Shown here: one piece after another, positions 1 through 8,588 of the stretch
Layout: every line of letters begins with the position of its first letter
How positions within the stretch are numbered: position 1 is the stretch's first letter
Origin: UBA4615 sp046046245
GTDB taxonomy: Bacteria > Pseudomonadota > Gammaproteobacteria > Burkholderiales > Burkholderiaceae_E
Assembly (NCBI GenBank): GCA_046046245.1
Contig: JBJOKE010000062.1
Location: 1-41,084 of the forward strand
Direction: 5' to 3'
DNA: 41,084 nucleotides
Notes under the pieces: model-generated
Database searches by the model: none
What the model saw: the letters and a program-made list of their open reading frames with translations, nothing else
What the model was told of the DNA's origin: nothing
Made by a program: the position numbers and the translations under genes

Positions 1-558
1 GCCGCGCGGCGCGTCGGCCGCGGTCGCGCCGACGACCGGCGCCAGCGCATAGACCGCCTGCGCGAGCGCGACGCCCGCCTGGCCGTCGAGGCCCGCATGG
101 TGGACCTTCGCGTAGAAGCCGATCCGGCCGTCGGCCAGCCCCTCGACCACGACCATCTCCCACAGCGGACGGCTGCGGTCGAGCAGCACCGCGTGGCGGC
201 TCGCCACGAAGTCGTGCAGCTGGGCGGTCGAGCCCGGCGCCGGCAGGCGGACGCGGCGCACGTGATGATCGAGGTCGACCTCGGCGGCGCGGATCCAGGC
301 GGGGTTCGCCAGGCCGAGCGGCATCGGGGCGAGGCGGCGGGTGAAGACGTCGGCGCGGTCGAGCCGAGCTGCCAGGTGCGCGCGCAGCGCCTCGACGAAG
401 CCGGCGGCGCCGCCCTCGGGCGGATCGAAGACGTGCAGGGAGCCGACGTGCATCGGCGTCTCGGGGCTCTCCAGGTACAGGAAGAGCGCATCCAGGCCGT
501 TCATGAAGCCGATCGCTCGGTCGGTCGCGAGCGCGTCGCCGGCAGCGGGGTCGGTCAT
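1..558 (-). CDS. Wax ester synthase/diacylglycerol acyltransferase (WS/DGAT), N-terminal part
   Basis: Only the first 186 codons lie in the window; the rest runs off the left edge. The reading frame is open from an ATG at 558 to base 1. The translation has the condensing motif HHAGLDG at residues 153-159, which fits the HHxxxDG catalytic motif of bifunctional wax ester synthase/acyl-CoA:diacylglycerol acyltransferases. The N-terminal segment (LDALFLYLESPETPMHVG, about 22-39) is also typical of the family. These enzymes join acyl-CoA to fatty alcohols or diacylglycerol to make storage lipid. The start is supported by a GAGGAGGAG Shine-Dalgarno stretch just upstream. The gene is divergent from the AAA ATPase. 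Family assignment is firm; substrate cannot be told from this fragment. Confidence 0.88.
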   Translation of the reverse strand, partial: MTDPAAGDALATDRAIGFMNGLDALFLYLESPETPMHVGSLHVFDPPEGGAAGFVEALRAHLAARLDRADVFTRRLAPMPLGLANPAWIRAAEVDLDHHVRRVRLPAPGSTAQLHDFVASRHAVLLDRSRPLWEMVVVEGLADGRIGFYAKVHHAGLDGQAGVALAQAVYALAPVVGATAADAPRG

Positions 559-633
559 CGGGGTCTCCTCCTCGGGTCATGATCGCACGAGCCGGGGCCG
601 CCGCACCCCGCGGCATGGCAGACTCGGGCCACG

Positions 634-1488
634 ATGGCGACCCCCACCCACTCCCCGACGGCGGACGCGCCGGCGGCGCGCGAACCCTGGTACCTGCCCT
701 GCGGCGACGAGCTCGCCGTCTTCGAGGCCGCATGGGCAGCGCGCCTGCCGGTGGTCCTGCGCGGGCCCACCGGCTGCGGCAAGACCCGCTTCGTCGAGCA
801 CATGGCCTGGCGGCTGCGCGGTGCCGCGGGCCGTGCGGCCACCGCGCCCGAGCCGGCGCTGGTCACCGTCGCCTGCCACGAGGACCTGACCGCGACCGAC
901 CTCGTCGGCCGCTGGCTGCTGTCGGGCGACGAGACCGTCTGGGTCGACGGACCGCTGACGCGCGCGGTGCGCGCCGGCGCGATCTGCTACCTCGACGAGA
1001 TCGTCGAGGCGCGGCGCGACACCACGGTGGTGGTGCACGCGCTCACCGACCACCGCCGCATGCTGCCGATCGAGAAGACCGGCGAGCGGCTCGACGCCCA
1101 TCCCGACTTCATGCTCGTGGTCTCGTACAACCCCGGCCACGCGGCCGCGGGCAAGGCGCTGAAGCCGTCGACGCGGCAGCGCTTCGTGTCGCTCGACTTC
1201 GGCTATCCGTCGGCCGAGGCCGAGGCCGAGATCGTCGCGCACGAGACCGGCGTCGACGCGGCCACCGCGGCGCGGCTCGCGGCGATCGGCGCGCGGCTGC
1301 GCGGCCTCGACGGCCACGGGCTCGACGACGGCGTGGGCACGCGGCTGCTGGTCTCGGCGGGCAAGCTCGTCGCACGCGGCGTCGATCCGCGCCTGGCCTG
1401 CGACGTGGCGATCGGACGCGCGCTGAGCGACGAGCCGGACGTGCGCCGCGCGATCGCCGACGTCTGCGACGTGCTGCTGCCGCGGTGA
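634..1488 (+). CDS. MoxR-type AAA+ ATPase, CbbQ/NirQ/NorQ family
   Basis: A 284-residue AAA+ protein with Walker A GPTGCGKT at 44-51 and Walker B CYLDE at 118-122. It has the compact single-domain layout of the CbbQ/NirQ/NorQ/GpvN branch of MoxR ATPases. These act with a VWA-domain partner to activate or insert metal cofactors into enzymes such as Rubisco or NO reductase. Its stop overlaps the GTG start of exactly such a VWA partner, so the two are probably translated together. No NO reductase or Rubisco gene lies in the window, so the client is unknown. A more general MoxR chaperone is the alternative. Confidence 0.88.
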   Translation: MATPTHSPTADAPAAREPWYLPCGDELAVFEAAWAARLPVVLRGPTGCGKTRFVEHMAWRLRGAAGRAATAPEPALVTVACHEDLTATDLVGRWLLSGDETVWVDGPLTRAVRAGAICYLDEIVEARRDTTVVVHALTDHRRMLPIEKTGERLDAHPDFMLVVSYNPGHAAAGKALKPSTRQRFVSLDFGYPSAEAEAEIVAHETGVDAATAARLAAIGARLRGLDGHGLDDGVGTRLLVSAGKLVARGVDPRLACDVAIGRALSDEPDVRRAIADVCDVLLPR

Positions 1489-3545
1489 GCGCGGCGCCCG
1501 GCGCCGCGGCCGATCCGGCCGGGCTCTTCGCCGCGCAGCACCGGCGGTTCGCGCTGCTCGCGCAGGCGATGGCGGGACGGCCGCTGCGGCTCGTGCCCTG
1601 CGCGCTGCCGGTCGACGTCGCGCGGCTGCCGCCGGCGGGCCCGGTCGACGGGACCGTGCGCGTGCCGGCCGACCCGGGCGCCGCACGCGACGGGGAGGAC
1701 GCGCTGCGGATGCTGCGGCTCGGCGTGCTGCGCGAGGCGCTGCGCGCGGTCGATCCGCCAGCCGACGAGCCGGCGTGGCTGCGGCGCGAGCGGCCGGTGC
1801 TCGAGCGACGCGTGCTCGCGCTGCTCGAGCGTGCACGGATCGACGCGGCGCTTCGACGACGCTGTCCGGGCGCGGTCGCGGAGATCGACGCGGCGGCGGC
1901 GCGCGCGCTCGCGCGCCGCGAGGCCGCGCGGTCGTCGGCGGTGGCGGCCGCCGGACGGGACGCACGGAGCGCCGCGCCGGAGGGCCCGGCCGGCCGGCGC
2001 GCGATCCTGGGCGCGCTCGCGTGCGAGGTCCTCGGCGCGCCACGCACCGCGACGGGCGACCCGCGCGGCCCGCTCGCGCGCGTGCTCGCCGAGGTCGGGC
2101 CGCTGCGTGCGGACGGCGCGACCGCGGCCGACGCGCGCGCGGCCGCGCGTCGGATCGTCGCGGTGCTGGTCGCGGCGGCAGGGGGCCGACCCGGCGAGGG
2201 TGACCGCATCGTGATCGACGCGCTCGAGCCGGCCTCGGACGCCGCCTCGCCGCTCGATGCGCGCGGCGGGGGCGCGACCGGCCGCGGCGAGGCCGGGCCG
2301 CCGTCGGACGCGGACGGCGACGGCGCGGGCGCGCCGGCCGACGGCGACCGGGCCCGCTCGGGCGCACCGGGCGGCGGCCGCGGCGCGGACCCCGGCGGCG
2401 CGGTCGTCGTCGACCCGGACGGTCCCGGGCCCGGGCACGACGTCTTCGGACGCCCGCGTCGCCCCCGTCCCCCGCCGGCCCGCCGTCCGCCGCCGGGCGG
2501 CACGCTCGTCGACGAATGGGACTCGGTGAACGGGCGGATGCTGCGGGCCTGGTGCCGCGTCGTCGAGACGCGGCTGCGCGGCACCGACACCGGTTTCCTC
2601 GACGACGTGCGCCGACGCCACCCGGCGCTGTGGGACGAGCTGCGGCGGCGCCTCGCGCGCACCCGCCCCACCGGCCGCAGGCGCGTGCGCGGCGTCGGCG
2701 ACGGCGACGAGCTGGATCTCGACGGCGTGGTCGCGTCGGTGGTCGACCGCCGCGCGGGTCGCGCCTCGGACGAGCACGCCTACGCGCGCCGCGATCCGGT
2801 GGTGCGCGACGTGGCGGCGGCCTTCCTCGCCGACCTGAGCGCGTCGACGGCGGTCGCGCTGCCCGAGCCGGACGCCGCGGCGGGCGACGGTCCGCGGGGA
2901 CCCGACGCCCCGACGCCGGGCAACGCCGATGCCGCGCCCTGGGTCGACTCCGGTGCGCTCCTCTACGGCGTCTACGACGACGGGCCGCCGGCGGCCGAGG
3001 CGACGCGGCGACGGCGCGTCGTCGACGTCGAGAAGGACGCGCTCGCGCTGATGGCCGCCAGCCTCGACGCGCTGGGCGACGCCTGCGCGCTCTGGGGCTT
3101 CTCCGGCGACGGACGCGACCGCGTCGAGTTCATGGTGGCCAAGGAGTTCGCCGATCCGCCGTCGCGTTCGATCTGGGCCGCGCTCGCCGCGATGGAGCCG
3201 CGCGGCTCGACGCGGATGGGGGCGGCCATCCGCCACGCCTGCGCGAAGCTGCGCCGGGAGTCGGCGTCGCGCCGCCTGCTGGTCGTGGTCTCCGACGGCT
3301 ATCCGCAGGACAGCGACTACGGCCCCGACCGGCTCGACGTGGAGTACGGGATCCACGACACCGCCCGTGCGCTCGCCGACGCCGAGCGGGCAGGCATCGC
3401 GACCTTCTGCGTGACCGTCGACCCCGCGGGGCACGACTACCTGCGGCGGATGTGCCCGCCCGACCGCTACCGCGTCATCGACGACGTGCCGCAGCTGCCG
3501 GCCGCGCTCGCCGAGGTCTACGCGACGCTGTCGGGCCGCGGCTGA
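1485..3545 (+). CDS. VWA-domain protein, NorD/CbbO-like partner of the upstream ATPase
   Basis: A protein of 686 residues starting at a GTG that overlaps the upstream stop (GTGA). The N-terminal two thirds are Ala/Arg-rich and low in complexity, with a Gly/Asp/Pro-rich stretch near 250-340. The C-terminal third is a von Willebrand A domain: the MIDAS motif DLSAS is at 450-454, and a later strand (LLVVVSDGYPQD) precedes the last helices. This order matches NorD/CbbO proteins, which bind the MoxR-type ATPase and present it to the metalloenzyme client. The pairing and spacing support the role. The precise target is not visible. Confidence 0.85.
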   Translation: MSAAPGAAADPAGLFAAQHRRFALLAQAMAGRPLRLVPCALPVDVARLPPAGPVDGTVRVPADPGAARDGEDALRMLRLGVLREALRAVDPPADEPAWLRRERPVLERRVLALLERARIDAALRRRCPGAVAEIDAAAARALARREAARSSAVAAAGRDARSAAPEGPAGRRAILGALACEVLGAPRTATGDPRGPLARVLAEVGPLRADGATAADARAAARRIVAVLVAAAGGRPGEGDRIVIDALEPASDAASPLDARGGGATGRGEAGPPSDADGDGAGAPADGDRARSGAPGGGRGADPGGAVVVDPDGPGPGHDVFGRPRRPRPPPARRPPPGGTLVDEWDSVNGRMLRAWCRVVETRLRGTDTGFLDDVRRRHPALWDELRRRLARTRPTGRRRVRGVGDGDELDLDGVVASVVDRRAGRASDEHAYARRDPVVRDVAAAFLADLSASTAVALPEPDAAAGDGPRGPDAPTPGNADAAPWVDSGALLYGVYDDGPPAAEATRRRRVVDVEKDALALMAASLDALGDACALWGFSGDGRDRVEFMVAKEFADPPSRSIWAALAAMEPRGSTRMGAAIRHACAKLRRESASRRLLVVVSDGYPQDSDYGPDRLDVEYGIHDTARALADAERAGIATFCVTVDPAGHDYLRRMCPPDRYRVIDDVPQLPAALAEVYATLSGRG

Positions 3546-3547
3546 GC

Positions 3548-3561
3548 GCGGCGCGCGCCGC
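3548..3561. terminator. GC palindrome between convergent genes
   Basis: GCGGCGCGCGCCGC is a perfect 14-base palindrome in the 17-base gap between the convergent VWA gene and cls. It could act as a bidirectional terminator, but no T tract follows on either strand. In a sequence this GC-rich it may be chance. Confidence 0.25.
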
Positions 3562-3562
3562 T

Positions 3563-5002
3563 TCAGAGCAGCGGCGACGCGAGCTGCGCGGCATTCTCGA
3601 CGACGCGTCGCCACAGCGGCCGGCCGCGCCACGCGCGCAGGTCCATCGGCTCGCAGTCCTCGAGGTAGCGGTGCTGCAGCGCGAGCAGCTGCTCGGCGAA
3701 CGGCCGGTCGTAGATCAGCATCGACAGCTCGAAGTTCAGGTGGAAGCTGCGCAGGTCGAAGTTCACCGTGCCGAACACCGACAGCTCGCGATCGATGACC
3801 ATGCTCTTCGTGTGCAGCAGGCCACCGTGGAAGCGCTGGATGCGCACGCCCGCCGACAGCAGCTCGTCGAAGTAGGACGCGCTCGCGTACTGCACGAGCC
3901 GCGAGTCGCACTGCCAGGGCAGCAGCAGCACCACCTCGACGCCGCGGCGCGCGGCCGAGCGCAACGCGACCACCACCGACTCGCCGGGCGCGAAATACGG
4001 CGTGGTCAGGATCAGCTCGCGGCGCGCCGAGTAGATCGCGGTCAGGATCACCGACTCGACGTGCTGGAACGCGAAGCCCGGGCCCGACGGATAGGCCTGC
4101 AGCGCCACCGGGCCGGCCGCCGGGCCGGTGTCCGCGGGCCGCTCGTCGCGCAGCCGCCTCCCCGCCTGCAGCACCGCCATCGCGTTCGAGATCGCGCCGA
4201 GCACCGCGGCGCTCGGCCCCTGGATGCGGACCATCGCGTCGATCCACTCGCCCACGCCGGCGTCGCGCTTGAAGTACCGCGGGTCGGCGAGGTTGAAGCT
4301 GCCCGTCCAGGCGACGCGGTCGTCGAAGACCGCGATCTTGCGGTGATCGCGCAGGTCCGCGCGTGCGACCGCCATCCGCAGCGCGCTCGCGGGCAGCACC
4401 ACGACGACCTCGATGCCGGCGGCGCGCATCGGTTCGATCGCGCCGCGCTGGATGAACGGCCGACTGCCGAGGCCGTCCATCAGCGCGGTCACCTGCACGC
4501 CGCGAGCCGCCGCGCGGATCAGCGCGGCGATCACCGCGTCGACGCGGCCGCCCTCGTGCCAGATGTAGAACTCGAGGGAGCAGCGCTCGCGGCAGGCGTC
4601 GATGTCGGCGACCAGCGCGTCGAGGATGCGGTCGGCGTCGGCGAGCAGCTCGATCCGGTGGCCGCGCATCACCGGGATCGCGCCGAGCGACTGCGCGAGC
4701 CGCGCGACCGGTTCGCCGACCGGGCCGGTGTCGGCGGGGTCGAGCAGCGCGTCGGCCGCGAGCGTCGCGAACCGGCGGCCCAGCGCCGCGCGCTCGGCCT
4801 CGGCCCGCTCGATCCAGCGGCGTCCGAGCCGGCGCTCGCCGATCATCACGTAGAGGATCACGCCACCGATCGGCACCAGCAGCACCAGCAGGATCCAGGC
4901 CATCGCGACGCCCGGCGGCGTGCGCCGCGCCAGCACGCGCAGCGTCACCACGAAGAACACCGCGAAGTGGGCCAGCGTCGGCAGCAGGACGTGGAGTGCC
5001 AT
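3563..5002 (-). CDS. cls: Cardiolipin synthase
   Basis: A 479-residue phospholipase-D superfamily enzyme that joins two phosphatidylglycerols into cardiolipin at the inner membrane. Two N-terminal hydrophobic segments (about 5-23 and 33-53) are followed by two HKD motifs: HRKIAVFD at 220-227 with GSFNLAD after it, and HTKSMVID at 397-404 with GTVNFD after it. Length and the two-helix anchor match bacterial ClsA-type enzymes. The ATG at 5002 was preferred because it starts the membrane anchor directly; an in-frame ATG at 5107 would add 35 non-hydrophobic residues and overlap the divergent CDF gene. Convergent with the VWA gene and apparently monocistronic. Confidence 0.93.
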   Translation of the reverse strand: MALHVLLPTLAHFAVFFVVTLRVLARRTPPGVAMAWILLVLLVPIGGVILYVMIGERRLGRRWIERAEAERAALGRRFATLAADALLDPADTGPVGEPVARLAQSLGAIPVMRGHRIELLADADRILDALVADIDACRERCSLEFYIWHEGGRVDAVIAALIRAAARGVQVTALMDGLGSRPFIQRGAIEPMRAAGIEVVVVLPASALRMAVARADLRDHRKIAVFDDRVAWTGSFNLADPRYFKRDAGVGEWIDAMVRIQGPSAAVLGAISNAMAVLQAGRRLRDERPADTGPAAGPVALQAYPSGPGFAFQHVESVILTAIYSARRELILTTPYFAPGESVVVALRSAARRGVEVVLLLPWQCDSRLVQYASASYFDELLSAGVRIQRFHGGLLHTKSMVIDRELSVFGTVNFDLRSFHLNFELSMLIYDRPFAEQLLALQHRYLEDCEPMDLRAWRGRPLWRRVVENAAQLASPLL

Positions 5003-5090
5003 CGCCGGGCAGTCTAAGCGAATCGCCGCGGACCGCGGCGAAGGCCGGGTCCCGGAGCGGGGCGGCCCCGCGACGGGCGATAATCGGCCG

Positions 5091-6089
5091 ATGTCCTCGT
5101 CCCGCACGCCCGGCGACGGCCCGCGCGACCGCTCGCACGGGGCCTCGCCGCACCACGATCACGGGCATGCGCACGGCCATGCGCACGGCCGTGCGCACGG
5201 CCACCACGAGGTCCTGCCCCCCGACGGACAGCGCCGCGTCTTCGCGATCGGCATGGCGCTGAACGCCGGCTTCGTCGCGCTCGAGGCCTGGGCCGGCTGG
5301 GTCTCGGGCTCGCTCGCGCTGCTGTCCGACGCCGGCCACAACCTCGGCGACGTGCTCGGCCTGGCGCTCGCCTGGGTCGGCGCCTGGGCCGCATCGCGCC
5401 CCCCCAGCGCCCGCTACACCTGGGGCTGGGTCCGCGGCGCGGTGCTCGCGGCGACGGGCAATGCCGCATTGCTGCTCGCCGCGGTCGTCGCGATCGCCTG
5501 GGAGGCTGTCGCGCGGCTGTCGACGCCGGAGCCGATCGACACCCGCGTGATCGTCGGCGTCGCGGCCGCCGGGCTCGTCGTCAACGGGCTGACCGCGTGG
5601 ATGCTCGCGCGCGGCCGGCACCGGGACGTCAACGTCCGCGGCGCCTTCGTCCACATGCTCGCCGATGCCGCGGTGTCGGCCGGCGTCGTGGTCGCCGGGC
5701 TGTCGATCGCGGCCACCGGCTGGCTGTGGCTCGATCCGGCCATCGGCCTCGCGATCGCCGCGCTGGTCGGCTGGGGCGCGGTCTCGCTGGCGCGTCAGTC
5801 GCTCGCGCTGTCGATGGACGCGGTACCCGAGCACATCGACCCGACCGAGGTCGAGCGGCACCTGCGTGCGCTGCCCGGGGTCGCCGGCCTGCACGACCTG
5901 CACGTCTGGCCGCTGGGCAGCGCCGGCGCCGCACTGAGCGCGCACCTGGAGATGCCGGCGGGCCATCCGGGCGACGCGTTCCTGGTTCGCGCCCGCGCGT
6001 CGCTGCACGACGCCTTCGGCATCGAGCACGTCACGCTGCAGGTCGAGACCGGCGCGGGCTGCCCGCAGGACTGCGCGCGCCCGCGATGA
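5091..6089 (+). CDS. Cation diffusion facilitator (CDF) metal exporter, CzcD/ZitB type
   Basis: A 332-residue CDF transporter that exchanges cytoplasmic divalent metal (Zn, Co, Cd or similar) for protons. The N-terminus carries a His-rich tail at about 21-39 (repeated HAHG). The first metal-site signature is D80/H83/D87 (LSDAGHNLGD), and a second HxxxD (HMLAD) lies in a later helix. The C-terminal cytoplasmic domain includes the usual LHVWPL segment. The ATG at 5091 was chosen because an upstream in-frame ATG lies within the divergent cls. The stop overlaps the ATG of the cobyrinate diamide synthase gene. Metal specificity cannot be decided from sequence alone. Confidence 0.93.
   Translation: MSSSRTPGDGPRDRSHGASPHHDHGHAHGHAHGRAHGHHEVLPPDGQRRVFAIGMALNAGFVALEAWAGWVSGSLALLSDAGHNLGDVLGLALAWVGAWAASRPPSARYTWGWVRGAVLAATGNAALLLAAVVAIAWEAVARLSTPEPIDTRVIVGVAAAGLVVNGLTAWMLARGRHRDVNVRGAFVHMLADAAVSAGVVVAGLSIAATGWLWLDPAIGLAIAALVGWGAVSLARQSLALSMDAVPEHIDPTEVERHLRALPGVAGLHDLHVWPLGSAGAALSAHLEMPAGHPGDAFLVRARASLHDAFGIEHVTLQVETGAGCPQDCARPR
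5166..5201 (+). repeat. 12-bp tandem repeat encoding the His-rich tail
   Basis: Three head-to-tail copies of CATGCGCACGGC (the third has one change) encode the HAHG repeats of the CDF transporter. Copy number could vary by slippage and so change the metal-binding tail. Confidence 0.85.
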
Positions 6090-7372
6090 GCGCAGGCGCC
6101 CTGATGGTGTCCGCGCCCGCGTCCGGGCACGGCAAGACCACGGTCACCGCGGCGCTCGCGCGTGCCTGGGTCGACGCGGGCCTGCGGGTGCGGGTCTTCA
6201 AGACCGGCCCCGATTTCCTCGACCCGATGGTGCTCGCCCGCGCGTCGCGTGCGCCGGTCCGACAGCTCGACCTCTGGATGGGCGGCTTCGTCCACTGCGC
6301 GTCGCTGCTGCACGCGGCCGCGGCCGAGTCCGACGTGGTGCTGGTCGAAGGTGCGATGGGCCTCTACGACGGCACGCCGTCGAGCGCGGACCTCGCCGTG
6401 CGCTTCGGGCTTCCGGTGCTCGCGACGATCGACGCGTCGGCGATGGCGCAGACCTTCGGCGCGATCGCGTACGGCCTCGCGAGCTGGCGCGGCGCGCCCG
6501 GCCTCGCGGCGGTGGTCGCGAACCGCTGCGGCGGGGCGGTCCACGCGCGGATGCTGCGCGAGTCGCTGCCGGCCGGCCTCGCGTGGTACGGCGCGCTGCC
6601 GCGCGACCCGGCCCTCGAGCTGCCGCAGCGCCATCTGGGCCTGGTGCAGGCCGACGAGCTCGACGACCTCGACGCGCGGATCGACGCGGCCGCCCGCGCG
6701 CTGACGGCCGACGGGGTCCCGCCGCTGCCGCCGCCGGCCGCACTGCCCGAGGTCCGCGAGCCGCCGCCGCCGCGCGCGCTCGGCGGCGTGCGCGTGGCGC
6801 TCGCACGCGACGCGGCCTTCGCGTTCGTCTACGAGGCGAACCTCGAGGTCCTGCGCGCGCTCGGCGCCGAGGTGCTGGCGTTCTCGCCGCTCGCAGACGA
6901 GCCGGTGCCCGCGGGCGCGCACGCGCTGTGGCTGCCCGGCGGGTATCCGGAGCTGCACCTGCGGGCGCTCGCCACGCGGCACCGGGCGCGCGAATCGGTC
7001 CGCGCGCACCATGCCGCCGGCCGGCCGATCCTCGCCGAGTGCGGCGGGCTGCTGTGGCTGCTGGACTCGCTCGCCGACGCACACGGCGAGCGTGCGCCGA
7101 TGCTCGGGCTGCTGCCCGGCCACGCGCGGATCCAGCCGTCGCTGGTCAATCTCGGGCTGCAGTCTCTGGACCTGCCCGAGGGCACGGTGCGCGGCCATAC
7201 GTTCCACCATGCCCGCGCCGAGGTGCGCGCCGCGCCCGCAGCGCACACGCGCGGCGCACGCGACCACGGCGCGCCCGAGCCGGTCTGGCGCGCCGGGCGC
7301 CTGACCGCGTCGTTCCTGCACCTGTACTTCGCGTCGGCGCCCGCGGTCGTGGCCGCGCTGCTGCGGCCCTGA
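6086..7372 (+). CDS. cobB: Cobyrinate a,c-diamide synthase
   Basis: A 428-residue enzyme that amidates the a and c side chains of cobyrinic acid in cobalamin synthesis, using ATP and glutamine. The N-terminal P-loop domain begins SAPASGHGKTTV (P-loop at about 11-19) and contains the EGAMGLYDG segment typical of CobB/CbiA. The C-terminal class I glutamine amidotransferase domain has its nucleophile in AECGGLLW (Cys319), and FHHA and LHLYF segments follow. The start overlaps the CDF stop (ATGA). No other corrin gene is nearby, so the rest of the pathway or a salvage role must be encoded elsewhere. CbiA is the anaerobic-pathway name for the same family. Confidence 0.93.
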   Translation: MSAGALMVSAPASGHGKTTVTAALARAWVDAGLRVRVFKTGPDFLDPMVLARASRAPVRQLDLWMGGFVHCASLLHAAAAESDVVLVEGAMGLYDGTPSSADLAVRFGLPVLATIDASAMAQTFGAIAYGLASWRGAPGLAAVVANRCGGAVHARMLRESLPAGLAWYGALPRDPALELPQRHLGLVQADELDDLDARIDAAARALTADGVPPLPPPAALPEVREPPPPRALGGVRVALARDAAFAFVYEANLEVLRALGAEVLAFSPLADEPVPAGAHALWLPGGYPELHLRALATRHRARESVRAHHAAGRPILAECGGLLWLLDSLADAHGERAPMLGLLPGHARIQPSLVNLGLQSLDLPEGTVRGHTFHHARAEVRAAPAAHTRGARDHGAPEPVWRAGRLTASFLHLYFASAPAVVAALLRP

Positions 7373-7373
7373 G

Positions 7374-8588
7374 CTAGCGCGGCGCGCCGAGCAGCACGCG
7401 CAGCAGCTCGGAGACCGGCCGGATCGCCGCGCCGAACGGCAGCCGGCCTGCGCCGCGGAAGAACAGCCCGGTCTTCACGTCGCCGTGGACCGCGGCCGCG
7501 AGCTGGCGGTCGATGCAGAACTGGCCGAAGCGGCCGATGCCGTCGCGCAGGCCGCACTGGATCAGGCAGTCGAAGGCCATCACGCAGCGGGCCTTGGCGC
7601 GCGCGAGCTCGGCCTTGCGCGGTTGCGCCGCCAGGTGCCTGCGCAGCCAGGGCGTGGCGACCGCCCGCGCCGGCAGGCCGGCCACGCTCATGAACTCGAC
7701 GATCTCCTCGCGCCGCGCGCCGGCGAGCACGGCCTTGAAGGCCGGATGCGCATCGCCCTCCTGCGCCACCGCGAAGGCGGTGCCCAGCTGCACGGCGGCC
7801 GCGCCGATCGCGGCGAGCGCGCGCACGCGCTCGTGCGAGTCGATGCCGCCGGCCGGGATCAGCGGGATCGCGTCGGGGTCGAGGCCGAGCTCGGCGAAGA
7901 ACGCGCGCGCCCCGGGAATCACGGTCTCGAACTCGAAGCGCGGGTCGTCGAGTTCCTCGAGGCGCGTCGCCCCGAGGTGGCCACCGGCGTGACGCGGATG
8001 CTCGACGACGATCGCATCCGGCAGCCGCCCCTTGCGCTGCCACTTGCGGACCACCAGCTGGATCCCGCGCAGGTCGGACAGGATCGGGATCAGCGCCACC
8101 CGGGGCCAGGGTGCGGTCAGCTCGGGCAGGTCGAGCGGCAGGCCCGCACCCATCACGATCGCGTCCGCGCCGCTCTCGCAGGCCTGCCGGACGTAGTCGG
8201 GATAGGCGGTCACCGCGCGCATCACGTTGACCGCGATCAGGCCGTGCCCGCCGGCGAGCGCGCGCGCGGCGCGGATCTCGCGGTCGAGCGCGACGAGGTT
8301 CGCCGCGTCGATCCTCGGACCCGCCTCGGCCGCGGGCAGGTGACCGGTCTCGGCCATGAGGTCGGGATGGTGGCGGCGCAGGTCGACCGAGGCGAGGGTA
8401 CCGACCGCGCCGAGCGCGGCGACCGAGCCGGCGAGCCGGTGCGCGGACACGCCCACGCCCATGCCGCCCTGGACGATCGGCAGCACCGCGCGGCCGGCGA
8501 GCCGCAGCGGCGCGAGTCCGCTGCCGGCGAGCAGCTCGGCCATCTCCGGTGGGGCGGCGAGTGCGCGAGGCGGAAGGGGACCGGTCAT
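7374..8588 (-). CDS. Nitronate monooxygenase family flavoprotein (NPD-like)
   Basis: A 404-residue TIM-barrel flavoprotein of the nitronate monooxygenase/2-nitropropane dioxygenase family. Recognisable parts are the FMN-site start PIVQGGMGVGVS (about 37-48), VEHPRHAGGHLG in the middle, and the phosphate-binding IPAGGI and AAVQLGTAFA segments. Members oxidise alkyl nitronates with oxygen; some are enoyl-reductase-like, so the substrate is uncertain. It is translated right behind the Crp/Fnr regulator, whose stop overlaps its ATG, so the two form one transcription unit. Convergent with cobB, with one base between the stops. Confidence 0.88.
   Translation of the reverse strand: MTGPLPPRALAAPPEMAELLAGSGLAPLRLAGRAVLPIVQGGMGVGVSAHRLAGSVAALGAVGTLASVDLRRHHPDLMAETGHLPAAEAGPRIDAANLVALDREIRAARALAGGHGLIAVNVMRAVTAYPDYVRQACESGADAIVMGAGLPLDLPELTAPWPRVALIPILSDLRGIQLVVRKWQRKGRLPDAIVVEHPRHAGGHLGATRLEELDDPRFEFETVIPGARAFFAELGLDPDAIPLIPAGGIDSHERVRALAAIGAAAVQLGTAFAVAQEGDAHPAFKAVLAGARREEIVEFMSVAGLPARAVATPWLRRHLAAQPRKAELARAKARCVMAFDCLIQCGLRDGIGRFGQFCIDRQLAAAVHGDVKTGLFFRGAGRLPFGAAIRPVSELLRVLLGAPR

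Noticed and set aside
97..582. Plus-strand open frame over the acyltransferase
   Set aside because: The minus strand has the HHAGLDG motif and a good ribosome site; the plus-strand product has no recognisable feature.
2200..2510. Gly/Asp/Pro-rich stretch as a frameshift or gene boundary in the VWA protein
   Set aside because: The frame stays open with normal codon pattern through it and reaches the MIDAS domain; it is a flexible linker.
1203..6029. A very long minus-strand open frame (about 1600 codons)
   Set aside because: It crosses cls and lies antisense to three genes with recognisable domains. Its product is Arg-rich low complexity. High GC makes stop codons rare, so such frames are shadows.
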